Position numbers and translations under genes: made by a program. This document shows positions 41,122 through 49,736 of a stretch of DNA of 64,000 bases, piece after piece (position 1 is the stretch's first letter; the number at the start of each line of letters is the position of its first letter). A model generated the notes under the pieces. It ran no database searches. It saw nothing but the letters and a program-made list of their open reading frames with translations, and was not told the origin of the DNA. The DNA comes from Novosphingobium sp. G106 (GTDB lineage: Bacteria; Pseudomonadota; Alphaproteobacteria; Sphingomonadales; Sphingomonadaceae): assembly GCF_019075875.1 (NCBI RefSeq), contig NZ_JAHOOZ010000001.1:5398001-5462000 (forward strand). The letters run 5' to 3'.

Positions 41122-42444
41122 TCAACGCATCGTCAGGACTTGCGGCGGTGCAGGCGGCTGGTCGCCAAGCGGTGCCTGCGCCTCGATCGCCATGCCGGCG
41201 CAGCGCTTGCCCATCCGCACCGGATTGCACATTGCCGAGGCGCCGGGCAGGTTGACCCGGTAGCCATTGGCGAGCCGCGGGTCGGGCCAGAGGTAGTCGG
41301 TCGAGATCACCTGCGCACCGCCGACCAATGCCGTGTCGCGCGGCGCGGTGTCGTTGGCGCGGGCCTCGCGCGTATCCACGTCGGCGCGCGTGCGGACGAT
41401 AAAGCCCTTCTCGACCCTGCGCCTGATCCGGCCGGCATCCCACCGCGGGTCGCCGAACGAGAAATAGGCCGCGGCAGGCGAGTTCTCGTCGGGCGAGTTG
41501 ATGAACATCACCCGTCCTTCGAGCGACTTGCGCGCTCCGCGATAGACGGCGACCTTTTGCGGCGGCTCTTCGAGCGTGAACAGGATGCGTCCGCGCGCTT
41601 CGCCCAGCGTCGGCCAGTTGTTGGCGAGCACCGCCTCACGCAAGGTCGGATAAGCGCCTTGCACCGTATCCGGCGTGATCAGCCGGTCGCCCAGTTCGGA
41701 GCGGACTTCGCCGTCGAGCGCATCGTAGGCGGCGGTATCGAACTTCAGCGGCTGCACTCCGCCGGGGACGCTGCTGCTGTCCTTTGCGTTGATCAGGATC
41801 GTGATCGGCACGTGGCGCGGATGCGCGTCCGACCAGGCGCGAATCTCGGAGAGGCAGGCGCGGAAAGTCAGGCAGGTCGAGCGTACGTCGACATCGGCCA
41901 TGTGGAAGGTCTTGAAGCCCGGCCTGGCCATCGTTGCCTTCCAGTCCGGGCCGAGATCGGCCTTGGCGCGGCGGACCACCATCGGCGTCAGATAGCGGCC
42001 GCCCTGGGGATCGTAATAGACGTCGAGTTCGAGCTGGCGTGCGCCGGCGTCGAGCTCCGCCGTCAGCGAGGCGTGGCCGTAGTCGAGGTTCCGCGCCACG
42101 CGGCCGCTGACCGAGGCGATGATCGACAATTCGTCGTCGGGGATGCGCGCCTTGTAGCTGTTGTGCGAGCCGACCACGAGTAGGTCGTTGAGCCGCAGGT
42201 TGTTGTCGAACCACTGGCGGGCGCAGTCGGCGTCGGTCTTCGAGGGTTGCTTGGCCGAGAGATTGCAGCGGCGGCCGGTCGGGCGCGCGCCGCGCGCCGG
42301 GATGAAGGCCGCGGCATTGCCCGTCGCACGGCTCTGCGGGACCGAGCTGGAAGTTGGAGCCATGGCGGGTTGGGGGCTGGAGGCGGATGCGGCCGAAGCG
42401 GCCGCGGCGGTGACTGCGAGCGCAAGAAGGGCAAGGCGAAGCAT
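41122..42444 (-). CDS. Secreted PI-PLC domain-containing protein (Ca2+-dependent phospholipase C type)
   Basis: A 440-residue protein with a Sec signal peptide (LRLALLALAVTAAAASAASA) and a low-complexity Ser/Ala/Pro segment to ~50. The core shows NDLLVVGSHNSYKARIPD near residue 87 (first catalytic His), ELDAGARQLELDVYYDPQGG (metal and second active-site region) and ITILINAKD, matching the Ca2+-dependent phosphoinositide phospholipase C-type family. It likely acts in the periplasm or outside on a phosphodiester lipid; inositol lipids are rare in bacteria, so the natural substrate is unclear. Isolated from neighbours, convergent with the LLM gene. Confidence 0.85.
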   Translation of the reverse strand: MLRLALLALAVTAAAASAASASSPQPAMAPTSSSVPQSRATGNAAAFIPARGARPTGRRCNLSAKQPSKTDADCARQWFDNNLRLNDLLVVGSHNSYKARIPDDELSIIASVSGRVARNLDYGHASLTAELDAGARQLELDVYYDPQGGRYLTPMVVRRAKADLGPDWKATMARPGFKTFHMADVDVRSTCLTFRACLSEIRAWSDAHPRHVPITILINAKDSSSVPGGVQPLKFDTAAYDALDGEVRSELGDRLITPDTVQGAYPTLREAVLANNWPTLGEARGRILFTLEEPPQKVAVYRGARKSLEGRVMFINSPDENSPAAAYFSFGDPRWDAGRIRRRVEKGFIVRTRADVDTREARANDTAPRDTALVGGAQVISTDYLWPDPRLANGYRVNLPGASAMCNPVRMGKRCAGMAIEAQAPLGDQPPAPPQVLTMR

Positions 42445-42513
42445 GGGAATCTCCGTCTGTTGTTCGCACCGGCGCTGCCGGCCGGCTTCCCCTACTTTTC
42501 TTTTCGGTCAGTC

Positions 42514-42612
42514 ATGTTGCACTGCACATTCATGCGAGAGGATACCGCGCATTTTGGGCCGATCCTTGTGTGAAAAGTGAGCCTTCATCGTGATTTAGGT
42601 GCAGTGCAACAT
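42514..42612. repeat. Long-spaced perfect 14-bp inverted repeat in the region between PI-PLC and small exported protein genes
   Basis: ATGTTGCACTGCAC (42514-42527) and GTGCAGTGCAACAT (42599-42612) are exact reverse complements, 71 bp apart. Each arm holds its own odd palindrome, TGCA-C-TGCA or TGCA-G-TGCA, so these look like two copies of one protein-binding site in opposite orientation. The 302-bp region 42445-42746 otherwise holds an AGGAGA ribosome site before 42747 and no gene. Confidence 0.6.
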
Positions 42613-42746
42613 TTATTAAGCTAGCTTAGTTATTTGCGTAAATCGGCACGGCTGTTGCGTTATGTGCAATTGACTTGCGCTCGATGCTAACCTAGGTAAG
42701 CGTCATTCAGATTATTGCTGTAAATCGATTTTCCAGGAGAATCCCC

Positions 42747-43058
42747 ATGAACAAGTTCGTTGCTCTCGCCGCCGTCGCGACCGTTGCCCTCTTCTCGACC
42801 CCTGCCGCTTTCGCCGCTGAATCGTCGGAATCGGTTCGCGCCGCGACCGAAGCTGCTGCACCTGCGCTCAAGGTTTCGGCCGGCAAGATGCTGTACTCGA
42901 ACGGCCAGCGCCTCGCCGCGATCTATCGCGTCACCGCCGAAGGCAACCCGCAGATCATCCTGAATGGCAAGCTGGTCACCATCCAGGCTTCGACTCTGTC
43001 GGACGTGAACGGCAAGATCACCACCTCGGTGACCAAGCAGGAAGCCGGCCGCCAGTAA
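42747..43058 (+). CDS. Small exported protein of unknown function
   Basis: A 103-residue protein with a clear Sec signal peptide (MNKFVALAAVATVALFSTPAAFA, cleavage before AESSE), leaving an ~80-residue soluble periplasmic or secreted product. The mature part has KMLYSNGQRLAAIYRVTAEGNPQIILNGKLV (in parts) and GKITTSVTK, with a pattern of short beta strands; no catalytic motif or cysteine. Similar small proteins occur in sphingomonads but I know of no function. AGGAGA precedes the ATG and a strong terminator follows, so it is a monocistronic, probably well-expressed gene. Two copies of a TGCA-based site lie upstream. Confidence 0.85.
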   Translation: MNKFVALAAVATVALFSTPAAFAAESSESVRAATEAAAPALKVSAGKMLYSNGQRLAAIYRVTAEGNPQIILNGKLVTIQASTLSDVNGKITTSVTKQEAGRQ

Positions 43059-43083
43059 TCGGCTCCAAAATCTCTCAAGACGG

Positions 43084-43112
43084 AAAAGGCGGCGCATCGC
43101 GCCGCCTTTTTT
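43084..43112 (+). terminator. Intrinsic terminator
   Basis: AAAAGGCGGCGC pairs with GCGCCGCCTTTT across a 3-base loop (43084-43110) and six T follow the GC stem. Textbook rho-independent terminator, 25 bases after the small exported protein gene. Confidence 0.93.
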
Positions 43113-43221
43113 GTTTGCACAGCGCCGGGGCGTTGTCTTTCCCGGCACAGCCAAAATTCTCCGCTCGTATCGCGGCCTGTGCCATTCCTGCGGCAACGCG
43201 CCGCAGAAAAGGATTCGGGAG

Positions 43222-44169
43222 ATGGTCGCCATTCCGCTTGCCCACATCAGTTGGGCCATCGCCGACAACGCGGACCGCAAGGCTTGCGACCAGTTCTTCA
43301 TCGACGTTTTCGGGGCCGAGATCGCCTACGAGATGCTGGTTACACCCGAGGCCGAGGCGATGGGGCTCGACCGCGAAGAGAGCCTGATGATGATCGGCGA
43401 CACGATGGTGATCCCGATCGCGCCGGCGGGCGCTGGCGCAAAGGCAGGCGCGCCGATCGGCGACATGCTCCGCCGCAGCGCGGCGCCCGGCCGCTGGCTG
43501 GGCCTCGCGCTGAAGACCGCCGATCTTGCCGCGGCCGATGCCTGGCTCAGCGCCAAGGGTTTCAAGCTGCACTACGATCCCGGCATGGAAGCGCACTACT
43601 TCCTGATCGCACGCTGGCAGGTGCTCGGTGTGCGCATCGAGATCATCAAACAGGACCTGCCGAACGACCCGCGCCGCGATTCCGCCTGGACGCCGGCGAA
43701 ATGGCGCGACCACCACCCGCTCGGCATCGAAGGGCTGCAAAGCATCGGCGTCTCGGCACCGTCGCTGGAGGCAGCGCGCGAGGTCTGCGCAGGCAAGTTC
43801 GAATGGCCCGAACTCGGCACCCGTGATCGGCCCGGCGACCAGGCGATCTGCGCTGCGTTCCACATGGGCGACACGGTCATCGAGGCGCTGGTCGGCGCGA
43901 GCGAGGATTCCCCTGTCGCGCGCCACTGCCGTGACATCCAGGGCATCTACTGCATGACCTTCAAGGTGAAGTCGGCAGAGGCGGCGGCGGACTATCTGCG
44001 CGGCAAGGGGCTGACATTGATCGGCGACACGGCGGACCGCTTCGCCATCGTGCCGGAGCAAGCGCAGGGCCGGCTGATCTACTTCACCGAGCAGGTGCCG
44101 GAGGGCTATCCGCCCTTGGGCTCGCGGATGGGCGAGCCGGCGGTCTTTCCGGTGCCCGAACTTCACTAA
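43222..44169 (+). CDS. VOC-superfamily (glyoxalase/dioxygenase-fold) protein
   Basis: A 315-residue protein with two paired beta-alpha-beta-beta-beta modules. The N-terminal one begins VAIPLAHISWAIADNADRKACDQFFIDVFG and the C-terminal one begins near residue 170 with HHPLGIEGLQSIGVSAPSLEAAREV (each read in parts). It may bind a metal through His9 and later residues, but the usual HxE pattern is not obvious. ATG 43222 (MVAIPLAHISW) is a better start than the upstream frame, which runs through the terminator. A short GGGAG precedes it. Reaction unknown; relatives include glyoxalases, extradiol dioxygenases and epimerases. Confidence 0.8.
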   Translation: MVAIPLAHISWAIADNADRKACDQFFIDVFGAEIAYEMLVTPEAEAMGLDREESLMMIGDTMVIPIAPAGAGAKAGAPIGDMLRRSAAPGRWLGLALKTADLAAADAWLSAKGFKLHYDPGMEAHYFLIARWQVLGVRIEIIKQDLPNDPRRDSAWTPAKWRDHHPLGIEGLQSIGVSAPSLEAAREVCAGKFEWPELGTRDRPGDQAICAAFHMGDTVIEALVGASEDSPVARHCRDIQGIYCMTFKVKSAEAAADYLRGKGLTLIGDTADRFAIVPEQAQGRLIYFTEQVPEGYPPLGSRMGEPAVFPVPELH

Positions 44170-44547
44170 CCTCTCGCCAATGGCGCATGGAATGTTGCCG
44201 CGCGTTTCTGGTGAAACTGTGTTATTTCAGTTGGTTATGGCGATCGGAAAGAGCGCCCGATCCTGCGGAATTTCGGCTATGTAGGAAAGCGGTTTCGCCG
44301 ACCGCTCGCGCAACTCCCGCACAGGGCCAATCGCAATGTAGGGCTTGTCCGGATGGATAGTTGCCATATGGATTTATGGTTACCTGTACTTTAGTATTTC
44401 GATCTACCGGCATAATAGTCGGGCTGCCGGCACTGCGCGAATATTACAATTTGGACATGAAGGCCCGGCTTGGCCGAAAGTTAAGAATAAATTATCCCTG
44501 ATGCCGGACTTTTACCGCCCAGCCATCGCGCGGAGCGAGTCCATTTC
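44170..44547 (+). other. Intergenic region upstream of the tad pilus genes
   Basis: A 378-bp gap, more AT-rich than its surroundings in its second half (e.g. AATATTACAATTT and AGAATAAATTATCC), consistent with a promoter for the tadE-tadE-tadG operon. A small dyad CCGGCA/TGCCGG lies at 44407-44430. A 74-codon frame at 44345 has no ribosome site and no recognisable product. I see no RNA gene. Confidence 0.4.
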
Positions 44548-45075
44548 ATGCCGATCACGCAATTGTTGAGGCGGTTGTCAGGCGATCAACGCGGCGTTTC
44601 CGTGCTGCAGTTCGCCATAATCGCGCCGGCGTTCATCGCGGTCATGATCGCGGTCATCGAAATCGCTTTCGTCTACCTGGCGCAGGGAGGCCTGGAAACC
44701 GCGGCGGACGCGGCAAGCCGGGAACTGATGACCGGCCAGGCCCAGCAGGGCGGAATGACCTCTGCGCAATTCAAGACGGCGGTCTGCGCGAGCTTGCCGC
44801 CCTATCTGAAGTGCAGCAGCCTGATGATCGACGTGAGCACGGCCAGCAGCTATTCCGGGGCCAATCTCGGCACGCCGACGCTGACTTACGACAGCAGCGG
44901 CAACGTCAACAACAGCTTCTCCTACAATCCCGGCACGCAGGGCGCGATCGTCGTCGTCAGGCTGATGTACCTCTGGCCGACCATCACGGGCCCGCTTGGC
45001 TTCAACATCAGCAATCAGACGGGCAACAACCGCCTGCTGATCGCGACCTCCGTACTCAAGTCGGAGTATTACTGA
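44548..45075 (+). CDS. TadE-like minor pilin/pseudopilin
   Basis: A 175-residue TadE-family protein. After a short basic leader (LLRRLSGDQRG) comes the membrane segment VSVLQFAIIAPAFIAVMIAVIEIAFVYL, then a soluble domain with two Cys (79, 88). In TadE proteins a Glu at about the fifth residue of the hydrophobic segment is needed for processing by the prepilin peptidase; here that position is Gln (SVLQFA), which is odd. It is first of three coupled genes (TGATG overlap with the next). No tadZABC or rcp genes are in the window, so it would depend on pilus machinery elsewhere. Confidence 0.85.
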   Translation: MPITQLLRRLSGDQRGVSVLQFAIIAPAFIAVMIAVIEIAFVYLAQGGLETAADAASRELMTGQAQQGGMTSAQFKTAVCASLPPYLKCSSLMIDVSTASSYSGANLGTPTLTYDSSGNVNNSFSYNPGTQGAIVVVRLMYLWPTITGPLGFNISNQTGNNRLLIATSVLKSEYY

Positions 45076-45644
45076 TGGCGCCTCGCATCGCTCCCTTCCT
45101 CAGGCGCCCGTTCTTCAGGCGCCCGTTCCTCAAGCGACTGCGCGAAAGCGCCGACGGCGCCGCTCTGGTCGAATTCGCCGTCGCCTTCCCGGTCCTGCTG
45201 CTGCTCTATGTCGGGTCCTACACCCTTTCGGATGCCATCGCCTGCAACCGCAAGGTCACCGTGACCGCGCGTACCCTGACCGACCTCACGACGCGCTATC
45301 CCCTTCTGACCCAGGCGGATGCGACCAACATCCTCAATGCCAGTGCCCAGGTCCTGTCGCCCTATTCGGTCAATAATGCGATCATCGGCGTGAGCGAGGT
45401 CCAGGTCATCGATGCCACGCATGCGACGGTGATCTGGAGCAAGGCCCTGAATGCCCCGGGACTCACTGCGGGAACCTCGGTGATCATTCCGAACAACATG
45501 TCCCCGACGGGGACCTATCTGATCCTCGGCCAGGTCCAGTACGCCTACACGCCCAGCGTTCGCTATTTCAACACCGGCTCGATCAATCTGGCCGATTCCA
45601 TCCTGATGCTTCCCCGCGTCTCCGATCAGGTGCCACTGACATGA
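45075..45644 (+). CDS. TadE/TadF-like minor pilin
   Basis: A 189-residue protein with a basic leader (RRPFFRRPFLKRLRESADG) followed by AALVEFAVAFPVLLLLYVGSYTLSDAI, the standard TadE/TadF prepilin pattern with the processing Glu present (LVEFA). The DNA for the leader has a 15-bp tandem duplication (CAGGCGCCCGTTCNT, 45101-45130), which doubles the RRPF unit. The start overlaps the previous stop by one base and its stop overlaps the tadG start (ATGA), so all three are translationally coupled. Confidence 0.85.
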   Translation: MAPRIAPFLRRPFFRRPFLKRLRESADGAALVEFAVAFPVLLLLYVGSYTLSDAIACNRKVTVTARTLTDLTTRYPLLTQADATNILNASAQVLSPYSVNNAIIGVSEVQVIDATHATVIWSKALNAPGLTAGTSVIIPNNMSPTGTYLILGQVQYAYTPSVRYFNTGSINLADSILMLPRVSDQVPLT

Positions 45645-47184
45645 GGAACCCGTTGCTTGCCCGGCTTGCGGCCGGATGCCGTGCGAAGCTTCGCCATCTC
45701 AAGGCGGACCGCCGCGGCAACGTCATGATGATCCTGGGTTTCGCCCTGCTCCCCATGGTTTTCGCGACCGGCTTCGGCATCGACTACAATCGGGCGATGA
45801 AGCTGAAGACGCGGATGAACGCAGCCGCCGACGCGGCGGCGCTCGCGGCGGTGAACGTCAAGATGATGCAGCAGCCCGACAGCGCGGCAGTGGCAGCGGC
45901 GCGCGCCATGTTCAATGCTCAGGTCACCGGCCTGCAGGGCATGGTCTACGACCCGACCAATCCGAACAATCCCACGGTCCAGATCGTCTCGACGGGGGGG
46001 TCAACACCGGGCGGACCGTGACCGTGACCTACACGGCGGCCTCGTCTAACGTGTTCAGCGGCGTCCTCGGCGTCCCGACGCTTCCGGTCAACGGCTCGTC
46101 GACGGCAAACGCCACGCGCGCGCCGAACATCAATTTCTTCCTGACCATGGATACCTCGCCGTCGATGCTGCTGCCTTCGACCAGCGCTGGCCTCACCGCG
46201 ATCAGCAACGCCACGTCGACGTCGCATCTGTCGAACGGCTGCGCCTTCGCCTGCCACACCCAGAACCCGCACAACGACAACATCTATATCCAGAACAGCG
46301 CGGGCAAGGACATCTGGCTCGACAATTCCAGCGGCAACTGGTGTCCGCTGTCGTCGGTTGGCAGCACCAAGGTGACCTGCACCAATTCCACCCAGTACAC
46401 GATCGCGAATGGCCAATATGCGGACAGCTATTGGCTCACGCGCCACTACTCGTTGCTCTACAGCGGCAGCAACATCCCGCTGCGCATCGATGAGGAACAG
46501 TCGGCGGCGCAGAACCTGATTCCGTTCGCGGTGACCACGGCCACCAACAACCAGGTCACCTACAAGATGCAGCTGTTCACCTATGACTGGACGCATCCGA
46601 CCAAGTCCAGCCCCGTCACGGCCGTCACCAGTTCGATGAACGACGTGAACAACATGACCAGTTACACGGTGCCCAATTTCTACAACAACCAGGACAACTG
46701 GTATAACAACAACTGTCCGACCTCGAGCCTGTGCAACAGTGACCAGGGCACCGAAGTCCACAACATGCTGACCACGATGAACGGGGCGATGCCCGATCCC
46801 GGCGACGGCACCACCAGCGCGCAAGCGCAAGAAGTCCTGTTTATCATCACCGACGGTGTCACCGACGAACTGACCGGCGGCAGCCGCCGGAATCGCGAAT
46901 GGAGCTCCACCAATCTGAGCGACTGCACGACGATCAAGAACCGCGGCATCCGAATCGCGATTCTCTACACCGAGTACCTGCCGGAATCGCTTGCCGGTGA
47001 CTCGTGGTCGCAGTCCAACGTTGCACCTTACCTGCCCAACGTGGAGGGCGCGCTGAAAAGCTGCGCTTCGGCGCGGCCCGACGGTACGCCGCTCTATTAC
47101 AAGGTGACCACCGATCAGAGCATTTCGGACGCGCTGACCGCCCTGTTTGCGCTGACCGTGCAATCGGCTCACCTCACGCGGTGA
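45641..47184 (+). CDS. TadG-like pilus protein with von Willebrand A domain, frameshifted
   Basis: The first frame (GNVMMILGFALLPMVFATGFGIDYNRAMK, in parts; a TadG-type N-terminus) ends at 46021. The other frame picks up at VNTGRTVTVTYTA and runs to 47184. One extra G in the seven-G run at 45994-46000 would join them into 514 residues. The second part has NFFLTMDTSPSML, a DxSxS metal-ion-dependent adhesion site, and VLFIITDGVTDEL, so a VWA domain is present; several Cys pairs suggest disulfides in the exported part. The N-terminal hydrophobic segment anchors it. Either a sequencing error or a disrupted gene. Confidence 0.85.
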
Positions 47185-47378
47185 GTTTCGCCCGGTCCGG
47201 ATGCCGGCCGCCTGTCAGCCCGGCCCCGTAATCGGCCGTTATAGCGGACAAGTCCGGGCGCAGGGTCAACCATCTGGTTGCACCGCTTGCTTCCCGTCAA
47301 TGCGTGGTTTGCCGTATTCCCTCATCGGGGTCCCAGGCGCTGGATCAGGCCACTTTCCGGCCGGATTCGGAGTGCCCC

Positions 47379-48008
47379 ATGGAACAACCCATACCCTCGC
47401 GTCGTCAATTCCTCGCGGCTGTCGGCAACCTCGCCAGCGCGGGCTGGATCGCGATGAACTGGCCGCAGATCGCCATCGCCGCCGAGCATGCCGGCCATAA
47501 GATGAACATGGCGGGCATGGACGACGCGCCGCCGACCACGCTCACCACGTTGAGCGCCGCCGAAGCGGCCGAGGTGGACGCGGTCGCGAACCAGATCGTA
47601 CCCGGCGGCGCCACGCCGGGTGCGCGCGACGCCCGTGTGATCTATTTCATCGACAACGCGCTCGGCAGCTTCTTCGCCGCGCAGCTGCCGGCCTTCCGCA
47701 AGGGGCTGACCGAGTTCCAGACCGGCTACGCGGCTAAGTTCGGCGCCGGCAAGTTCTCCGCTGCGCCCGACGCCCAGCAGATCGCCTGGCTCAAGGAGGT
47801 CGACAAGACGCCCTTCTTCAACGCGGTGCGGCGCCTGACGGTGCTGGGGCTGATCGCCCTGCCGAAGTACGGCGGCAATCACGACAACCTCGGGTGGAAG
47901 CTGCTCGGCGTGGAGGACCAGCACGCCTGGGAGCCGCCCTTCGGCTTCTACGACAAGGATTACGCGGGGTTCCAGCCCTATCCCGGCACCAAGCCCTACA
48001 GCGCCTGA
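47379..48008 (+). CDS. Gluconate 2-dehydrogenase subunit 3-family protein (small subunit of a GMC dehydrogenase)
   Basis: A 209-residue protein with a twin-arginine signal peptide (SRRQFLAAVGNLASAGW). The mature region has LSAAEAAEVDAVANQIVPGG and ends in LLGVEDQHAWEPPFGFYDKDY, matching the small subunit family found with FAD-dependent gluconate, glucose and sorbitol dehydrogenases. In glucose dehydrogenase of Burkholderia cepacia the small subunit carries the catalytic subunit across the membrane by the Tat route. The next gene is that catalytic subunit, 13 bases downstream. I chose ATG 47379 because it opens the Tat leader. Confidence 0.9.
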   Translation: MEQPIPSRRQFLAAVGNLASAGWIAMNWPQIAIAAEHAGHKMNMAGMDDAPPTTLTTLSAAEAAEVDAVANQIVPGGATPGARDARVIYFIDNALGSFFAAQLPAFRKGLTEFQTGYAAKFGAGKFSAAPDAQQIAWLKEVDKTPFFNAVRRLTVLGLIALPKYGGNHDNLGWKLLGVEDQHAWEPPFGFYDKDYAGFQPYPGTKPYSA

Positions 48009-48021
48009 CGGAGCAGCCCCC

Positions 48022-49671
48022 ATGCCCAGCAAGACATACAAGACCAGCGAGACAGTGGATTTCGTCGTCGTCGGCTCCGGCGCCGCGGGCGGCATCGTGG
48101 CGCGCGAGCTGTCGCGCGCCGGCAACAGCGTCGTCGTCATGGAGCAGGGGCCGCGCATGGCGCCCGAGGACTTCGAGCACGACGAGCTGAAGTACCGCAA
48201 CCTCTCGGGCATCACCAACAACCCGGCGACCAATCCGCAGAGTTTCCGCAGCAGCCCGGACGAGAAGGCCGAGCGCGCGGCCGGCCGTAATCCGCTGACC
48301 TATGCACGCATCGTCGGCGGCAGCAGCGCGCACTTCAACGCCAATTTCTGGAGGCTGCACGAGATCGACTTCATCGAGGGCAGCCGGCTGGGCCCGATCG
48401 AAGGCGCGAGCCTGGTCGACTGGCCGATCACCTATGCCGAGCTCGAGCCGTACTACACCAAGGTCGAATGGGAGGTCGGGGTCTCGGGGCTAGCCGGTTC
48501 GAGCCCCTTCGATTCCTGGCGCAGCAAGCCCTATCCGATGCCGCCGCTGCCGGTGAAGTCGTCGGGCGTTCTGTTCGAGCGCGGCGGGCGCAAGCTGGGC
48601 CTGCACCCGTACCCGGCGCCGATGGCGATCAATTCGGTGACCTACAAGGACCGCCCGCCCTGCGCGCAGTGCGGCCTCTGCGGCGGTTTCGGCTGCGAGG
48701 TGACGGCCAAGTCGTCGTCTGTATGGACCGTCATCCCAGAGGCCGAGGCGACTGGCCGCTGCGAGGTGCGTTCGGAAAGCTACGTTTTCCGCATCGGCAT
48801 GAACAAGGCCGGCCGCGCTACGGGCGTCCACTATTTCGACAGCAACAAGGTCGAGCACTTCCAGAACGCGCGCGCCGTGGTGGTCTGCGGCAATGGTTCG
48901 GAGACCCCGAAGCTGCTGCTCAACTCGGCCGCCCCCGGCTTCGAGCACGGCCTGGCCAATTCCAGCGGGGCGGTGGGCAAGTACCTGATGTTCAACAAGG
49001 GCGGCGGCGCGATGGCGCGGTTCGAGCAGCCGCTCAACGAGTACAAGGGCGCCAACGTCACGCGCGTGATCCACGATTTCTACGATTCCGATCCGAAGCG
49101 CGGCTTCTACGGCGGCGGCGGCTTCGATGCGCGCTCGGGCGGCCCGCTGACCTGGGGGCAGAGCGTGCCCAAGGACACGCCCACCTGGGGGCAGGGGTTC
49201 AAGGAATACCTCGAATCCTACACCTACTGGATGAACTGCGCGGGCCACGGCACCTCGCTGGCGCAGGAGACCAACCGCATCGACATCGATCCCGAGCTCA
49301 AGGACGCCTGGGGCATTCCGTCGATGCGCGTCACCTACAAGGATCACCCCGACGACGTGAAGCATGCCAAGTGGCAGGTCGAGCGCGCCGTCGAGATCAT
49401 GGACGCTGCCGGCGCCGCGCAGATCGTCCCGGGCGAAGTCGGCGAGGCCAACGGCGGCGTCCACCTGCTCGGCACCTGCCGCATGGGCAACAACCCGGCG
49501 ACTTCGGTGGTCGACAAGTACAACCGCACGCACGACGTGAAGAACCTGTTCCTCTGCGACGGGTCGAGCATGGTGACCTCGGGCCGCGGCCAACCGACGC
49601 AGACGATCGAGGCTCTGGCCTTCCGCACCGGCGACTACATCTCCCGGTTCGCCAAGGCCGGCGAGATCTGA
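48022..49671 (+). CDS. GMC-family FAD-dependent dehydrogenase, catalytic subunit (gluconate 2-dehydrogenase-like)
   Basis: A 549-residue flavoprotein with Rossmann motif VVVGSGAAGGIVARE (16-30), IVGGSSAHFNANFWRLHE near 97 and a C-terminal block LFLCDGSSMVTSGRGQPTQTIEAL. CAQCGLCGGFGC (214-225) gives C-X5-C-X4-C among its cysteines, similar to the [3Fe-4S]-binding cysteines of FAD-dependent glucose dehydrogenase. It has no leader of its own and presumably travels with the Tat-signalled small subunit. The usual multihaem cytochrome c subunit is not adjacent, so the electron acceptor is unknown. Sugar or alcohol specificity cannot be read. Confidence 0.92.
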   Translation: MPSKTYKTSETVDFVVVGSGAAGGIVARELSRAGNSVVVMEQGPRMAPEDFEHDELKYRNLSGITNNPATNPQSFRSSPDEKAERAAGRNPLTYARIVGGSSAHFNANFWRLHEIDFIEGSRLGPIEGASLVDWPITYAELEPYYTKVEWEVGVSGLAGSSPFDSWRSKPYPMPPLPVKSSGVLFERGGRKLGLHPYPAPMAINSVTYKDRPPCAQCGLCGGFGCEVTAKSSSVWTVIPEAEATGRCEVRSESYVFRIGMNKAGRATGVHYFDSNKVEHFQNARAVVVCGNGSETPKLLLNSAAPGFEHGLANSSGAVGKYLMFNKGGGAMARFEQPLNEYKGANVTRVIHDFYDSDPKRGFYGGGGFDARSGGPLTWGQSVPKDTPTWGQGFKEYLESYTYWMNCAGHGTSLAQETNRIDIDPELKDAWGIPSMRVTYKDHPDDVKHAKWQVERAVEIMDAAGAAQIVPGEVGEANGGVHLLGTCRMGNNPATSVVDKYNRTHDVKNLFLCDGSSMVTSGRGQPTQTIEALAFRTGDYISRFAKAGEI

Positions 49672-49702
49672 GGCGGCCTGAAGGGAGCGCTTTGGCGGAA
49701 GA

Positions 49703-49736
49703 GAGCTGGGTCGGGTCCGCTGTCCCGACCTAGCTC
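49703..49736. terminator. Bidirectional terminator hairpin
   Basis: GAGCT-G-GGTCGGG (49703-49715) pairs with CCCGACC-T-AGCTC (49724-49736), 13 bp with one G-T pair, 8-base loop. It lies between the GMC gene and the convergent TlpA gene and overlaps the TlpA stop codon. Confidence 0.75.

Noticed and set aside
44345..44569. 74-codon frame upstream of the tad genes
   Set aside because: No ribosome site, odd composition and overlap with tadE; treated as non-coding.
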